Shown here piece by piece: positions 34,116 through 43,028 of a stretch of 44,101 nucleotides of DNA. The first letter of the stretch is position 1. Every line of letters begins with the position of its first letter. The notes below the pieces were generated by a model, which saw only the letters and a list, made by a program, of their open reading frames with translations, searched no databases and was not told the origin of the DNA. Location of the stretch: the NCBI RefSeq assembly GCF_001544615.1, contig NZ_FCNV02000022.1, forward strand, positions 1 through 44,101, written 5' to 3'. The position numbers and the translations under genes were made by a program. The DNA comes from Caballeronia concitans. GTDB taxonomy: Bacteria > Pseudomonadota > Gammaproteobacteria > Burkholderiales > Burkholderiaceae.

Positions 34116-37100
34116 TTACTCCCCTCGTGAACGCATCAAGATCCGCAGCAGCACAGGCAGGAGCAGCAGAACAAGCGGCAATTGAACGACGAGTCCGGAA
34201 ATGATAGCGATCGCCAGTGGCTGCTGCATAGCGGAGCCTTGTCCCAAAGCGAAGGCCAATGGCAGAAGCGCAAGAATCGCGGCAATGGTGGTCATCGCAA
34301 TCGGCCGCAAGCGGTTGCGCCCCGCTTCGACCAGCGCCCGATCGAACGCCATGCCGTCGTCGCGCACCAGGCCCTGCAACTCGGACACATAGAAGATCGC
34401 GACTTCCGTCACGATGCCGATGATCATCGTCATGCCCATCATCGCTGAGATGTTAAGTTCGATGTGCGTCATCCACAGCCCCACGAATACCGCGCCCGCC
34501 GCGAGCAGTGGCATGGCCATGACTGCCAGGGCGACGCGGAATCGCTCGTAAAGAAAGAGCAACAAGCCGAACACAAGCGCCACAGCTGCGCCGAACACCG
34601 TCATCAGGCCTTTGAACGCTATCTGCTGTTGCTGATAGAGACCGCCAAGCTCGTAATAGACGCTCGATGGCAAAAGGCTGGATTCGCCGAGCGCCTTCTG
34701 CACGTCGGCGACGGTCGAACCCAGGTCTCGCCCATCGATGCGTGCCGTGACCGCCACCATGCGCTTGAGATTGTCGCGACTGATCTCAGGCTGCCCGGTG
34801 ACCTTGACCATGTTCGCCACGCGGCCCACCGGAAACGAATGTCCGTCCGGCGCGCGCACCAGCAACTGGCCGAGTTGCGTATCGGTAAGCGTCAAGGCGT
34901 TCGCAACGTGCACGCGCACGCCCACCGTCTTAGGCCCGCTCTGAAACTGCGTGGCGACACTACCCTGCAGCATGTCCGAAACCGCCTGCGCAACCGACTG
35001 CACATCCATTCCTTCGGCAGCCACTGCGTCGGGACGGATGCGCAACTCGAGCGCATCGCCGGCCGGATTGATGCCGTCGTTCACATCGACCACGCCGCGT
35101 ATCTTGCCAATTCGCGCCGCGACCTTGCGCGCAGTGGTATCGAGCGTCTGCTGGTCGTCGGAATAGATCTTGATCTGCACGGGTTGCGGCACGGCGGTCA
35201 AGTCGCCGATCAGGTCTTCCATCAACTGAGCGAGCTCAATACTGACACCCGGAACCTGGCTGTCGATGCGCGAACGTATTTCCTCCATGACGGTCTCGAT
35301 CGGCTCACGCTTGCCCGGCTTTAGCCGCACGAAGAAGTCGCCCTTGTTCGGCTCATTGAGATCGCCCCCGAGACCGGCTCCCGTGCGGCGCGAATACGTC
35401 AAGACATTCGGATTCGACTGGAGGATCACTTCGATCTGCTGCATCAGCCGGTTCGTCTCCGCAACGGAAGTGCCCGGCGCCGTGTGGTAATCGAGCACGA
35501 AGCCGCCTTCGTCCATGCTCGGCATGAAGCCGCTGCCAACCTGTGTGAATGCGAAGCCCGCAGCCGCTAACAGCGGCACGACGCCCACCAGAACCAGCAG
35601 CGGCTTCTCGGTGACGCGTGCGACCAGAAACGCGTAACGCCGATTCATCCACGACGCGAAGCGCGACTCCTTGTGCTCCTCGGCATCCTTTGGCTTCAGC
35701 CACCGGTCGCAGAGAATCGGAACCGCGAGCCACGTCACGAGAAAAGAGATGAACAGCGCGCTTGCCATCGTTACCGACAGCGCCTTGAAGAAGGCGCCCG
35801 TGACGCCTGAGAGAAACGCAAGGGGCACGAAAATGATCAGCGTTGCACCTGACGAGCCCGCGAGGGGACGCGTGAACTCCAGCGCCGCCGCCATCACGCG
35901 GCCATGAAATGCCCGCGCGCCGCCTTCGCGCATGCGCCGCACGACATGCTCGATCATCACGATCGCATCGTCGATGACAAGACCCACGGCCGCCGCCATG
36001 CCGCCCAGCGTCATGATGTTGAAGCCCATGCCGAACACATCGAGCAGCAGGATGGTGGACGCCATGACCACGGGCACCAGTGCAACGGCGATGGCGGTGA
36101 TCTTCCAGTTGCGCAAGAACACGAACAGCGTGATGGCAGCGAGGACGACGCCAATCATGATGGCATCGCGCACGCTGGTGGCCGACGCGATCACCAGTTC
36201 GCTCTGGTCGTACCAGTTCGCGAGATGCACGCCGGAGGGCATCTTGCGTTCAAAGTCCGCGAGCTTAGCGTGGATCGCCCGCGCCATTGCGACGCTGTTC
36301 GCGCCCGGCTGTTGATAGATGTTGACGAGCACGGCGTCCTTGCCATCGGCGGTCACGCGCATCCACTGCGGCACGACGCTTTGCCGCACCTTGGCGACGT
36401 CGCCCAGCAAGACCTGCGTGCCCCCATTCGACGCAACGACAACGTGCTCGAGTTCGTCGATGCGCGTGATCGTCGTGTTGGCGATGACGAGATACAGCTT
36501 GTAGTGGTCTTCTATCCGGCCGGTCGCCATCAGTACGTTGCTCGCCCCGATCGCTTTCGATACGTCCGCGAGCGACAGCTTGTAGGCCGCCAGACGCGCC
36601 GGCTCGATGGCCACTTCGAACTCGTCTTGAGCGCCGCCCATGACGTCGACGCGCGCCACGCCCTCCACCGACGACAACAATGGCCGCAGCTGGAATTGCG
36701 CAAGATCGCGCAGCGCGGATTGCGACTGTCGTTGCGAGGTGAGGCTGTAGGCGAGCACCGGAAAGACAGTCGGATCCATCCGGCGCACTTGCATCGATGT
36801 GCCCGGCGGCAACGTACCCAGAATCTCGCTGATGGCCGATTGCGCCTGTAAGGTCGCCTGCGCCATATCCGTGCCCCAATCGAAGTTAATCGAGATCTCG
36901 GCCGAACCCCGGCTCGTTCTGGATTCGACATCGCGCACATTCGGCACACGGCGCAGGGCTTCCTCGACGGGCATCGTGACGAGCGTGGTCATCTGCTCCG
37001 CAGGCCGATCGCCGGCATCGAGCGAGACGACGGCTCGTGGAAACGCGACGTTGGGAAAGAGCGAAATCGGCATGCGGAAAGCCGTGAGCCCGCCCGCAAT

Positions 37101-37166
37101 GGCCAAGAGCGCGATGACGAACAGCAACGAACGCGAATGTCGTTGCATCCACTGACCGAAGTTCAT
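34116..37166 (-). CDS. RND-superfamily efflux pump
   Basis: The 1016-residue inner-membrane proton-driven pump has the standard duplicated plan: helix 1 'LLFVIALLAIAGGLTAF', a large periplasmic loop ('PVEEALRRVPNVRDVESRTS'), helices 2-6 with the proton-relay acidic pair in helix 4 ('AAVGLVIDDAIVMIEHVVRR', about residues 395-412), then the second half with 'FMPSMDEGGFVLDY' and helices 8-12 ('MTMIIGIVTEVAIFYVSELQ', 'IAMTTIAAILALLPLAFALG'). The length is typical. The start overlaps the TGA of the membrane fusion gene (ATGA). Sequence alone does not fix whether substrates are drugs, solvents or metals; the GFVLDY and short loops are closer to the lesser-known HAE/uncharacterised group than to AcrB. 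Confidence 0.93.
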   Translation of the reverse strand: MNFGQWMQRHSRSLLFVIALLAIAGGLTAFRMPISLFPNVAFPRAVVSLDAGDRPAEQMTTLVTMPVEEALRRVPNVRDVESRTSRGSAEISINFDWGTDMAQATLQAQSAISEILGTLPPGTSMQVRRMDPTVFPVLAYSLTSQRQSQSALRDLAQFQLRPLLSSVEGVARVDVMGGAQDEFEVAIEPARLAAYKLSLADVSKAIGASNVLMATGRIEDHYKLYLVIANTTITRIDELEHVVVASNGGTQVLLGDVAKVRQSVVPQWMRVTADGKDAVLVNIYQQPGANSVAMARAIHAKLADFERKMPSGVHLANWYDQSELVIASATSVRDAIMIGVVLAAITLFVFLRNWKITAIAVALVPVVMASTILLLDVFGMGFNIMTLGGMAAAVGLVIDDAIVMIEHVVRRMREGGARAFHGRVMAAALEFTRPLAGSSGATLIIFVPLAFLSGVTGAFFKALSVTMASALFISFLVTWLAVPILCDRWLKPKDAEEHKESRFASWMNRRYAFLVARVTEKPLLVLVGVVPLLAAAGFAFTQVGSGFMPSMDEGGFVLDYHTAPGTSVAETNRLMQQIEVILQSNPNVLTYSRRTGAGLGGDLNEPNKGDFFVRLKPGKREPIETVMEEIRSRIDSQVPGVSIELAQLMEDLIGDLTAVPQPVQIKIYSDDQQTLDTTARKVAARIGKIRGVVDVNDGINPAGDALELRIRPDAVAAEGMDVQSVAQAVSDMLQGSVATQFQSGPKTVGVRVHVANALTLTDTQLGQLLVRAPDGHSFPVGRVANMVKVTGQPEISRDNLKRMVAVTARIDGRDLGSTVADVQKALGESSLLPSSVYYELGGLYQQQQIAFKGLMTVFGAAVALVFGLLLFLYERFRVALAVMAMPLLAAGAVFVGLWMTHIELNISAMMGMTMIIGIVTEVAIFYVSELQGLVRDDGMAFDRALVEAGRNRLRPIAMTTIAAILALLPLAFALGQGSAMQQPLAIAIISGLVVQLPLVLLLLPVLLRILMRSRGE

Positions 37167-38266
37167 TGCGCCGGTCCCTGCTTCGCGCTGTCGACGCGCA
37201 CGAGTGCTCCGTCATGCAGCTCATAGTTGCCGACGACAACGAGTTGGCGCGTCGCGTCGAGCGGCCCCTCTACACCGTAACGGCCGCCGTCTTCCACGAC
37301 GATTCTCACGTTAGCCCGATGCGCCTTGCCGTCACTTCCCGTTTGAAACACATAATCGCCTTGCGCATCGTGAAGCACGGCGCTGCGCGGCACGATCCAG
37401 TGGACGCCCGACTGCGTATCAATATCGGCCTTCACGCGCGTGCCCGGAATGAAGGCGCTCCCCTCCGTCGGAACGTTCGCACCGACACTGACTAACTGAG
37501 TCTGGGCATCAACGGCTGCGCCTACCATCACGACGCGTCCAGCGATATGCGCGCTTTGCAGTGCAGTCGACAGTCCGCTCACGGTGACGCTATCGCCGCG
37601 ATGAATCGACGGCATATCGGAGGGTTCGACGCCTAGCATCACGTTCGGCTGTGCGTCGCCACCGCGCGTTCCCGCCGACAGTTAAAGAATCGCCGCGCCG
37701 GCCTGGACCTGGTCGCCCTGTCCGGCAGACACCTGCGTCACCACGCCGTCGTGCGGCGCAACGACGGTCGTCTTTCCATTGCCCACGCCGAGCTGATTCT
37801 GCGCAGCCAGCGCCTGCCGTGCGTCGAGCGCCGCCTTACGGGCAGTGGCGAGTTGCGATTGCGTCGCGAGCGACTTGTCGAATAGCGACTGCGTGCGCGC
37901 GAGTTCGTCGTCTGCCAGCTGCGCCGCGCTTCTCGCCTGAGCAGCCGCGACAACGGCGGCAGGATCCGCCTGCACGACGAAAAGCGGCGCGCCGCGAACG
38001 ACGCTTTGCCCCGTCTGAACTCGCAGCTGTACGATGCGCGCGATATAAGGCAGGTCGATTGTCGTCACGTTCGAAGCGGAAGCGGCCACCACGCCATACG
38101 CGTGAACCGGCCGCGATATTGGGCCTCGGGTCAGTGCGACGGTCTGCACTGCCGTCACGGGGACAGGCGCCTCATCCGCATGCGCGAGCGACCCCAGGAG
38201 GGCGATGACGACTGCGACAGGCGCAGCACTGAGGCTCTCTACGAGCCGGACGGGGTTATTTCGCAT
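37163..38266 (-). pseudogene. Membrane fusion protein with one in-frame stop
   Basis: The periplasmic adaptor of the tripartite pump. From the ATG at 38266 ('MRNNPVRLVESLSAAPVAVV') there is a signal peptide, then the lipoyl/hairpin part: 'IARIVQLRVQTGQSVVRGAP', the coiled-coil 'ARSAAQLADDELARTQSLFD', and 'VVAPHDGVVTQVSAGQGDQV'. After 'QAGAAIL' a TAA (37682-37684) interrupts. The same frame then continues without shift: 'LSAGTRGGDAQPNVMLGVEP', the barrel domain and the C-terminal part to 37163. A single nonsense codon thus splits a gene of about 367 codons. Re-initiation at the ATG at 37642 or readthrough could leave some product. The start overlaps the outer-membrane gene by 11 bases, and the stop overlaps the pump start. 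An earlier ATG at 38302 is also in frame. Confidence 0.85.
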
Positions 38267-39683
38267 TGGATCCGGTGAATTGCTGATCTGAGGAGTAGGC
38301 ATCAGGAATCACGCTGCCCAGCAGTGCCTGCAAACCGACGCGCTGTTCTGCGAGCGACTCGCGCAGAGTAGCGGCATCGATGCGCTTCGTCAGAGCCGCG
38401 CTCTGTGCATCGACATATGTGGGCAGCGCAAGATTGTGTTCGGCGTACGCAGCGGCCGCGTCCTTTGCCGCGCGATCGACATCGGGCAGCGCGGTTTCCG
38501 TCGCGCGCAACTGTGAAGTGAGGATGAGCGTATCGGCGCGCATCTGCGCAACGTCTGCGTATGCGGTGTTGAGCCGGTCCTCATACTCGTCGTGCAGACG
38601 CTGGCGTGTGGCCCGCTCGATCGCGACGTTGCCCTGATTGCGGTTGAAGATCGGCAGACTCAGGTTGAGCTGGAAGCCGCTCGTGTAGATGGGAGCCGTA
38701 TCACGGGCGCGCACGAAGCCGACCGAGAGGCTTGGGAACTGGCCCAGTATCGCCGCACGGTATTTTTGTTCCTGTGCCTCGTAACCCGCCTGAAGGGCAA
38801 GCAGATCGGGACGGCGTTGCGGCAATGCCTGCAACGCTGCTTCGACGGTGCCCGCGGGCAGGGGTGCGATGTCATCGCTGTCGGTGAGCTTCAGTTGCAC
38901 ATCGGGCGCAAGGCCGAGAAGCGCGTTCAGGTCGTGATGCGTTTGCACGGCTGCGCGCTGCAAATCGGTATATTGCCGGTTTGCGTCTGTGTAGGCGGTG
39001 AGGGCTGCAGTAAGCGCATCCGAAGTTAGATTGCCTTCGCGTTGCGCCTGAGCCATACGCTCGTAGCGCATGCGCGTGAGGTCGCGCTGCTGCTGCAAGA
39101 GCGGCAACGTGTCTGTCTGGAATCGGGATTTGATGAAGAGCTGCTTCGCCTGTGCAATGACCTGCCACTCCTGCCAAAGTAGACCGAGGTCGGTCTTCGC
39201 GACGGTGGCATCCGCCGATTGCTTGTTCGCACTACGCGTCACGATTGCCATCACGTCGATACTCAACGCATAGCTGAATGCGGGTACTGCACCGAATGCG
39301 CCTGGGTAGTCGCGCGCGAGGCCAAGTTGCGGATCGGGCAGCAGCCCCGCCGCATAAGCCTGCGCGCAAGCGATATGCAGGTCGTCGCGTGCAAGCTTGA
39401 GCGCCGGATTGTTAGCCACCGCCAGCATGGCCACTTCTTCGATATCGAAACCGTCCGACGGGTCAAAACGGTGCGCAGCGAGCTCAGGCAAGGGCATCCG
39501 CGATGAATCGATCTGCACGCGTTGCAGTTGGCTCGATAACGTTCGGCTCGCGTACGGCGCGAGGGGTTCGCGGTAATACGAGGCGCAGCCCGATAGCGTC
39601 AGCAAGCAAGCGCCCGTCAGTACGGCGAGGCTTGATCGTTTGAATCGCAAGCGAATGAAATAGACGGCAGAACAAAATGGCAA
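38256..39683 (-). CDS. Outer-membrane efflux lipoprotein (TolC/OprM type)
   Basis: The outer-membrane factor of the tripartite pump. The frame opens at a TTG at 39728, but I prefer the TTG at 39683: GGAG lies six bases upstream, and it gives a normal lipoprotein signal (hydrophobic 'LAVLTGACLLTLSGC', lipobox L-S-G-C with Cys33). Two OEP repeats follow: 'EEVAMLAVANNPALKLARDD' and 'EAALQALPQRRPDLLALQAG', each with the coiled-coil text, and 'QLNLSLPIFNRNQGNVAIER' typical of the second repeat. About 475 residues is the usual length. It is the first gene of the operon, overlapping the membrane fusion gene. The chosen start fits a promoter whose -10 is at 39738-39743. Confidence 0.9.
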   Translation of the reverse strand: MPFCSAVYFIRLRFKRSSLAVLTGACLLTLSGCASYYREPLAPYASRTLSSQLQRVQIDSSRMPLPELAAHRFDPSDGFDIEEVAMLAVANNPALKLARDDLHIACAQAYAAGLLPDPQLGLARDYPGAFGAVPAFSYALSIDVMAIVTRSANKQSADATVAKTDLGLLWQEWQVIAQAKQLFIKSRFQTDTLPLLQQQRDLTRMRYERMAQAQREGNLTSDALTAALTAYTDANRQYTDLQRAAVQTHHDLNALLGLAPDVQLKLTDSDDIAPLPAGTVEAALQALPQRRPDLLALQAGYEAQEQKYRAAILGQFPSLSVGFVRARDTAPIYTSGFQLNLSLPIFNRNQGNVAIERATRQRLHDEYEDRLNTAYADVAQMRADTLILTSQLRATETALPDVDRAAKDAAAAYAEHNLALPTYVDAQSAALTKRIDAATLRESLAEQRVGLQALLGSVIPDAYSSDQQFTGSNAK

Positions 39684-39737
39684 CTGGATCTCCACGCTTC
39701 GGCTGGGCCGAGCAGCAGCATTGGTCAACGCGCCTTG

Positions 39738-39771
39738 ATTATCGATAACGAACGCTTAAGCGACACTTAGC
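39738..39771 (-). promoter_or_regulatory. Efflux promoter with PmrA-box-like direct repeat
   Basis: On the plus strand CTTAAG-CGACA-CTTAGC (39755-39771), i.e. GCTAAG-N5-CTTAAG in operon direction, matches the box upstream of the response regulator. Eleven bases downstream on the minus strand is GATAAT (39743-39738), a good -10. The box sits where the -35 would be, the class II activator layout. The predicted transcript start is about 45-50 bases before the preferred TTG start of the outer-membrane gene. This links the regulator at 33396 to the pump. Confidence 0.6.
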
Positions 39772-40039
39772 GGCAATCGGATTCTTGCGGACCGGGACCG
39801 ACATAAAGCTTCATCGCCTCGGCTTTGCGTGCACGACTTTCAAGCCGGTCCTCGTGGCCACGTCGCATTGCATCGAAACAGACGCAGCGCGCGTTCATCG
39901 TCGCACCGCTCGACACTGCATTTGATTGATCTCCTTGCATCGTTCCACGCCATGACCGTCCGTAACACCGCCATAGCCCGATATGGTCGGCGAGGCTACT
40001 CATCGGCAATAGCGCCGCCACCGCAAACAGACCTAGCAC
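39767..40039 (-). CDS. Possible small secreted protein, 90 residues
   Basis: A GTG at 40039 opens a frame with a signal-peptide-like start ('LGLFAVAALLPMSSLA', likely cleaved after 'LADH' or before it) and a short Cys-containing mature part ('HIGLWRCYGRSWRG', 'NARCVCFDAMRRGHEDRLES'). The purine-rich GGGAGG lies about 17 bases upstream, rather far. It ends inside the predicted efflux control box, so it would be a separate unit upstream of the pump operon. No family was recognised. It could be a chance frame. Confidence 0.35.
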   Translation of the reverse strand: MLGLFAVAALLPMSSLADHIGLWRCYGRSWRGTMQGDQSNAVSSGATMNARCVCFDAMRRGHEDRLESRARKAEAMKLYVGPGPQESDCR

Positions 40040-40636
40040 GCGTCGTTTGGTGCTTACCTCCCGTTAGAAGAGAGGAAGGGCCTTGCGACTTTGCAGGTTG
40101 CCTCCCAACGCCGCGCTTCAGGCAACGACGTTGGAACGATTGTGCGATTCGCACGCTGATCGGAAACTGACCGCCTGATTACGATTTTGAAATCAAAACC
40201 GCATAACAAGCCGCGCTACCGATGCTCAGGGGGCGTTGGTACGCTGGGGAAATGACGGGATGAAGCGCGTGCTTCTTGCATCACGCTCCCCGTGCGCGAA
40301 GCCCTGATGCAACTCCCTGATGCTCTTCCCGACGGCGAGCCCCAGCCGACGGACCTTACCGAATGGCCCGACACCACGCGAGATGGATCGACGCGATAGA
40401 TGCGGTCGAAGATGCGCAAAGGTCGCGACCCACTGAGTGCATTTTGAACGTCGAAGACGGTCGAGCAGAGATCGCGCGGCACGAGATTTCGCTGCGAAGT
40501 TGTTGCTAGCAACCACGGGCAGACCTTTCCAAGTGTGTTTGAGACCCCCGACTGGCTGCTTTCTTCGCAAGCGCGTACGGTATATTCATCCTGCGCTCCA
40601 TTTTTCAAGATTACTTGCGGCTGGGAAGAATATAGA
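40040..40636. other. Stretch without a supported gene
   Basis: Overlapping short frames on both strands, none with a recognisable motif. Minus-strand frames across 40216-40770 are Arg/Ser-rich and run into the opposite strand of the next gene. The right edge carries the ribosome binding site GGGAAGAA for the gene at 40637. Confidence 0.4.
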
Positions 40637-41401
40637 ATGAAGGTTAGAAACGCTGCTCGCTGGGCGCCGCGTGGGCTAAGGCCCTGGCTTATCGCTGGCA
40701 TTGCGCTGGGAATTGCGGGCGTCATACGATTCCTAGCCCAACCGCTCCTCGGGCCAATCATGCCGGGCACCCTGTTTTTTATAGCGGCGGCACTCGTTGA
40801 GTATTATTTTGGGTTAGGCCCCGCGATCACGGTGATGATTTTTGGACTGGTGGTCGCGGATTATCTGTTCGTTCCACCATATGGCCAGTTCGATGTGTTG
40901 GATCAATCCGATGTCGCGCTGATTATTTCCTACCCGCTGGCCACCCTGTTGGTTATATGTCTCATTGAACGGTTGCGCCGTGCTCAGTTTCGCGCGGAGC
41001 TCATTGCGGACGTGGCGCGCTCGCGATATGAAATGCTCCTGCGGGCCGATAACGAGCGGGCGGTCGCCAATCGCGCAGCTGACGAGACACATCGACTGCT
41101 GCGCCATCTTCCCCATTATCACAATGATATCGTCATGATCAAAGCGGTCGACCGGAACGCCCCGGGGGCCAGCGCGAGCATTCACGTAGCGCAAACCTCA
41201 AATGCAGCGATTGCGCAGGGAATCCGCTACAACAGTGTTCATGCGGACGACGTCAAGCATTTGGCGGCGACGGTTCATGCAGGCAGTCACCGCGTGCGCC
41301 TAAGCGTTGGAGCCGCACAAAAAACGGTGAACTGTCTGTGCGAACGCTTTACGACCCATGTGGGCGATTTCCTTGTGTTTCGTCTCGAGGAATCGTCATG
41401 A
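40637..41401 (+). CDS. DUF4118 membrane protein
   Basis: I set the start at the ATG at 40637 ('MKVRNAARWAPRGLRPWLIA'), behind GGGAAGAA. The 254-residue product has four hydrophobic segments in the first 115 residues ('WLIAGIALGIAGVIRFLAQP', 'GTLFFIAAALVEYYFGLGPA', 'TVMIFGLVVADYLFVPPYGQ', 'VALIISYPLATLLVICLIER'), the pattern of DUF4118, the transmembrane module of KdpD-like sensor kinases. After a helical linker (about 115-165) comes an unknown C-terminal domain instead of a kinase ('HNDIVMIKAVDRNAPGASAS'). It is therefore a sensor-like membrane protein without kinase motifs. Its stop overlaps the start of the next gene (ATGA). Confidence 0.82.
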   Translation: MKVRNAARWAPRGLRPWLIAGIALGIAGVIRFLAQPLLGPIMPGTLFFIAAALVEYYFGLGPAITVMIFGLVVADYLFVPPYGQFDVLDQSDVALIISYPLATLLVICLIERLRRAQFRAELIADVARSRYEMLLRADNERAVANRAADETHRLLRHLPHYHNDIVMIKAVDRNAPGASASIHVAQTSNAAIAQGIRYNSVHADDVKHLAATVHAGSHRVRLSVGAAQKTVNCLCERFTTHVGDFLVFRLEESS

Positions 41402-42276
41402 GCGAATTGAAGCCCATAGAGTACACAGGTGGCGATCACGCGGTATTGTTGCTACACGGCCTGTCGAGTTCTCCGCTAGAAATGCGCTTCCTCGCCCGCG
41501 CCTTGAATCGCCAAGGTTTCACCGCAGTCGCACCGCTGCTGGATGGCTATAGTGCCGGATCGCCCCACTCTAGGAAAGAGCGGTGGATATCCGCTGCAGT
41601 CCGAGAGTTCGATGCGCTGGCAAGACAATATGCCCGAGTCTCCGTTTGTGGCTTATCGATCGGTGCTGCATTGTCGTTGGCCGTTGTTCACGAACGGCCG
41701 TCGGCGCAAGCGGTGATTCTGCTTTCGCTGACGCTGGATTACGATGGCTGGGCGATGCCCTGGTACAGATTCTTACTATATTGGGCGTATTACACTCCGC
41801 TGCGCCACCGTTGGCGGTATCGCGAAGAAGAGCCCTTCGGCCTGCGCAACGAAGCGCTGCGCGCAAAGGTCGCACGAGCAATGCAAAGCAGCGACTTCAG
41901 CGAAGTCGGACCGTCAACCATCTCGTTGCCCGCGCTGCACGAGGCAAGCCGCCTGGCTAAATGCGTTCGTCGGGTGGTGCCGTCGATCACCACCGACAGC
42001 CTGGTTATTCACGCGATTGACGATGAGACCTCCAGCCCGCTAAACGCGCGTTTCGTGGGCAGCTCTATCGGCTCCAGCTTCCTGCGCACTATCTACCTCG
42101 ACGACTCGTATCACATGATCACGTCCGATAACGAGCGCGAGATCGTGGCGAGAGAGATTCTATTGTTTTTGCGCGAGAGCGAGGCAGCCGATGACGTCGC
42201 TGATGGAAAGCGGGCACCAGTCATTTCCAAGGCGCTGGCGCGACGACTTAGGCAGATCGCGGCCCTTAGCCGGTGA
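41398..42276 (+). CDS. Alpha/beta hydrolase (carboxylesterase-like)
   Basis: The ATG at 41398 overlaps the stop of the DUF4118 gene; an upstream in-frame start at 41338 would lie inside that gene and lacks homology. The 292-residue enzyme shows 'AVLLLHGLSSSPLEMRFLAR' (oxyanion-hole region H-G), nucleophile elbow 'VCGLSIGAALSLAV' (Ser in G-L-S-I-G), acid 'VIHAIDDETSS' and catalytic His 'YLDDSYHMITSDNE'. This is close to the carboxylesterase/monoacylglycerol-lipase type. The 'WYRFLLYWAYYTPLRHRWRY' stretch forms a hydrophobic cap that could bind lipid. Translational coupling suggests it works with the membrane protein before it. Confidence 0.88.
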   Translation: MSELKPIEYTGGDHAVLLLHGLSSSPLEMRFLARALNRQGFTAVAPLLDGYSAGSPHSRKERWISAAVREFDALARQYARVSVCGLSIGAALSLAVVHERPSAQAVILLSLTLDYDGWAMPWYRFLLYWAYYTPLRHRWRYREEEPFGLRNEALRAKVARAMQSSDFSEVGPSTISLPALHEASRLAKCVRRVVPSITTDSLVIHAIDDETSSPLNARFVGSSIGSSFLRTIYLDDSYHMITSDNEREIVAREILLFLRESEAADDVADGKRAPVISKALARRLRQIAALSR

Positions 42277-42504
42277 CATTTAAAGACGCTGTCAACGTGT
42301 TGAGACTGACTGGAAAGACGGTAGGAAAAAAGCGTCGTTCACGGCGCAGGACGGATTTCGAGTGACTTCGCGCCAGGCGACGAAACGCGCCGCGAACAGT
42401 TTTCAATCGAGCGAGTCGCGCAGCAGATGCCGCGTTCGAAGTGCCAATCAGCGACTGGCATTCCTCCCTGGAGGCGGAGGGTCAATGATGCCGGTGCGCC
42501 TTGA
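42277..42504. other. Short gene-free stretch
   Basis: No gene or clear terminator was seen between the hydrolase stop and the polymerase remnant. Confidence 0.35.
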
Positions 42505-42725
42505 ATGCCCGTCGTTCGCGGAATGCGTGAAAATACAGCGGCCCAAATTGAGGGCGCGCGGCTCGTGCGCCCTTTTTGCGTCCCTCAACGACTTTGGAAA
42601 TCGCCCGCAACTCGAACGCCGCGACTTTGCAGGTGCTGGCCGAGCGAACGCGCTGCAGGCACTGTCTGGAAATCGCCACGAGGCGCTTTGGGAAGCGATC
42701 GCTGCCGTTCCAGAAGGATCTCCTA
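42505..42725 (+). pseudogene. Remnant of error-prone DNA polymerase ImuC/DnaE2
   Basis: In one frame 'GMRENTAAQIEGARLVRPF' and in the next 'FASLNDFGNRPQLERRD' followed by 'NALQALSGNRHEALWEAIAA' line up with the conserved late region of DnaE2-type polymerases: the helix-hairpin-helix 'G-L-R-E-x-A-A-x-R-I', then 'F-A-S-V-D-D-L-x-x-R-A-x-L-D-R-R-D-L', then 'A-L-x-x-L-A-G-N-R-R-x-A-L-W'. At least three small indels break it. This is a roughly 70-codon fossil of a gene for SOS-induced mutagenic synthesis, normally found with imuA and imuB, neither of which is seen here. Confidence 0.7.
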
Positions 42726-42874
42726 TGCGCGGCTCCAGTGCCAGCTACGTAACGCCACAATGAACATCCCGCCCACGACGGAGGTGCCCGGACGGGCGGC
42801 GACGGGTTGTTCGTTGGACTCGACTGGCAAGCTGCACTGTCCGCGCCGACGGGATTTTGTCACCCCCAGTGGCT

Positions 42875-42946
42875 CGTCTTGAAGTCCGGTGCCAGGCCGC
42901 CGGCGAGCCACATCAATTCGATGTTGCGCTGGGCCTCGCGCTCCAT
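42875..42946 (-). pseudogene. Scrap of an IS1182-family transposase
   Basis: Reading minus, 'MEREAQRNIELMWLAGGLAP' then 'DFKT' matches 'LERDCQRNIELMWLTGRLAP' and 'DFKT' of the intact element at 31696. Only about 24 codons remain, with unrelated sequence on both sides. It differs enough to come from a different IS1182 relative. Confidence 0.75.
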
Positions 42947-43028
42947 GAGTATCGTTACCTTGAAAAATCCGGCGCCCTTGTCGTGCTAGTGCATTGCAAC
43001 ATTGAATTGGCACCCCAAGTGTGTTCAG

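Noticed and set aside
35904-36851. 315-codon plus-strand open frame
   Set aside because: Antisense to the RND pump gene, with His/Arg-rich shadow composition.
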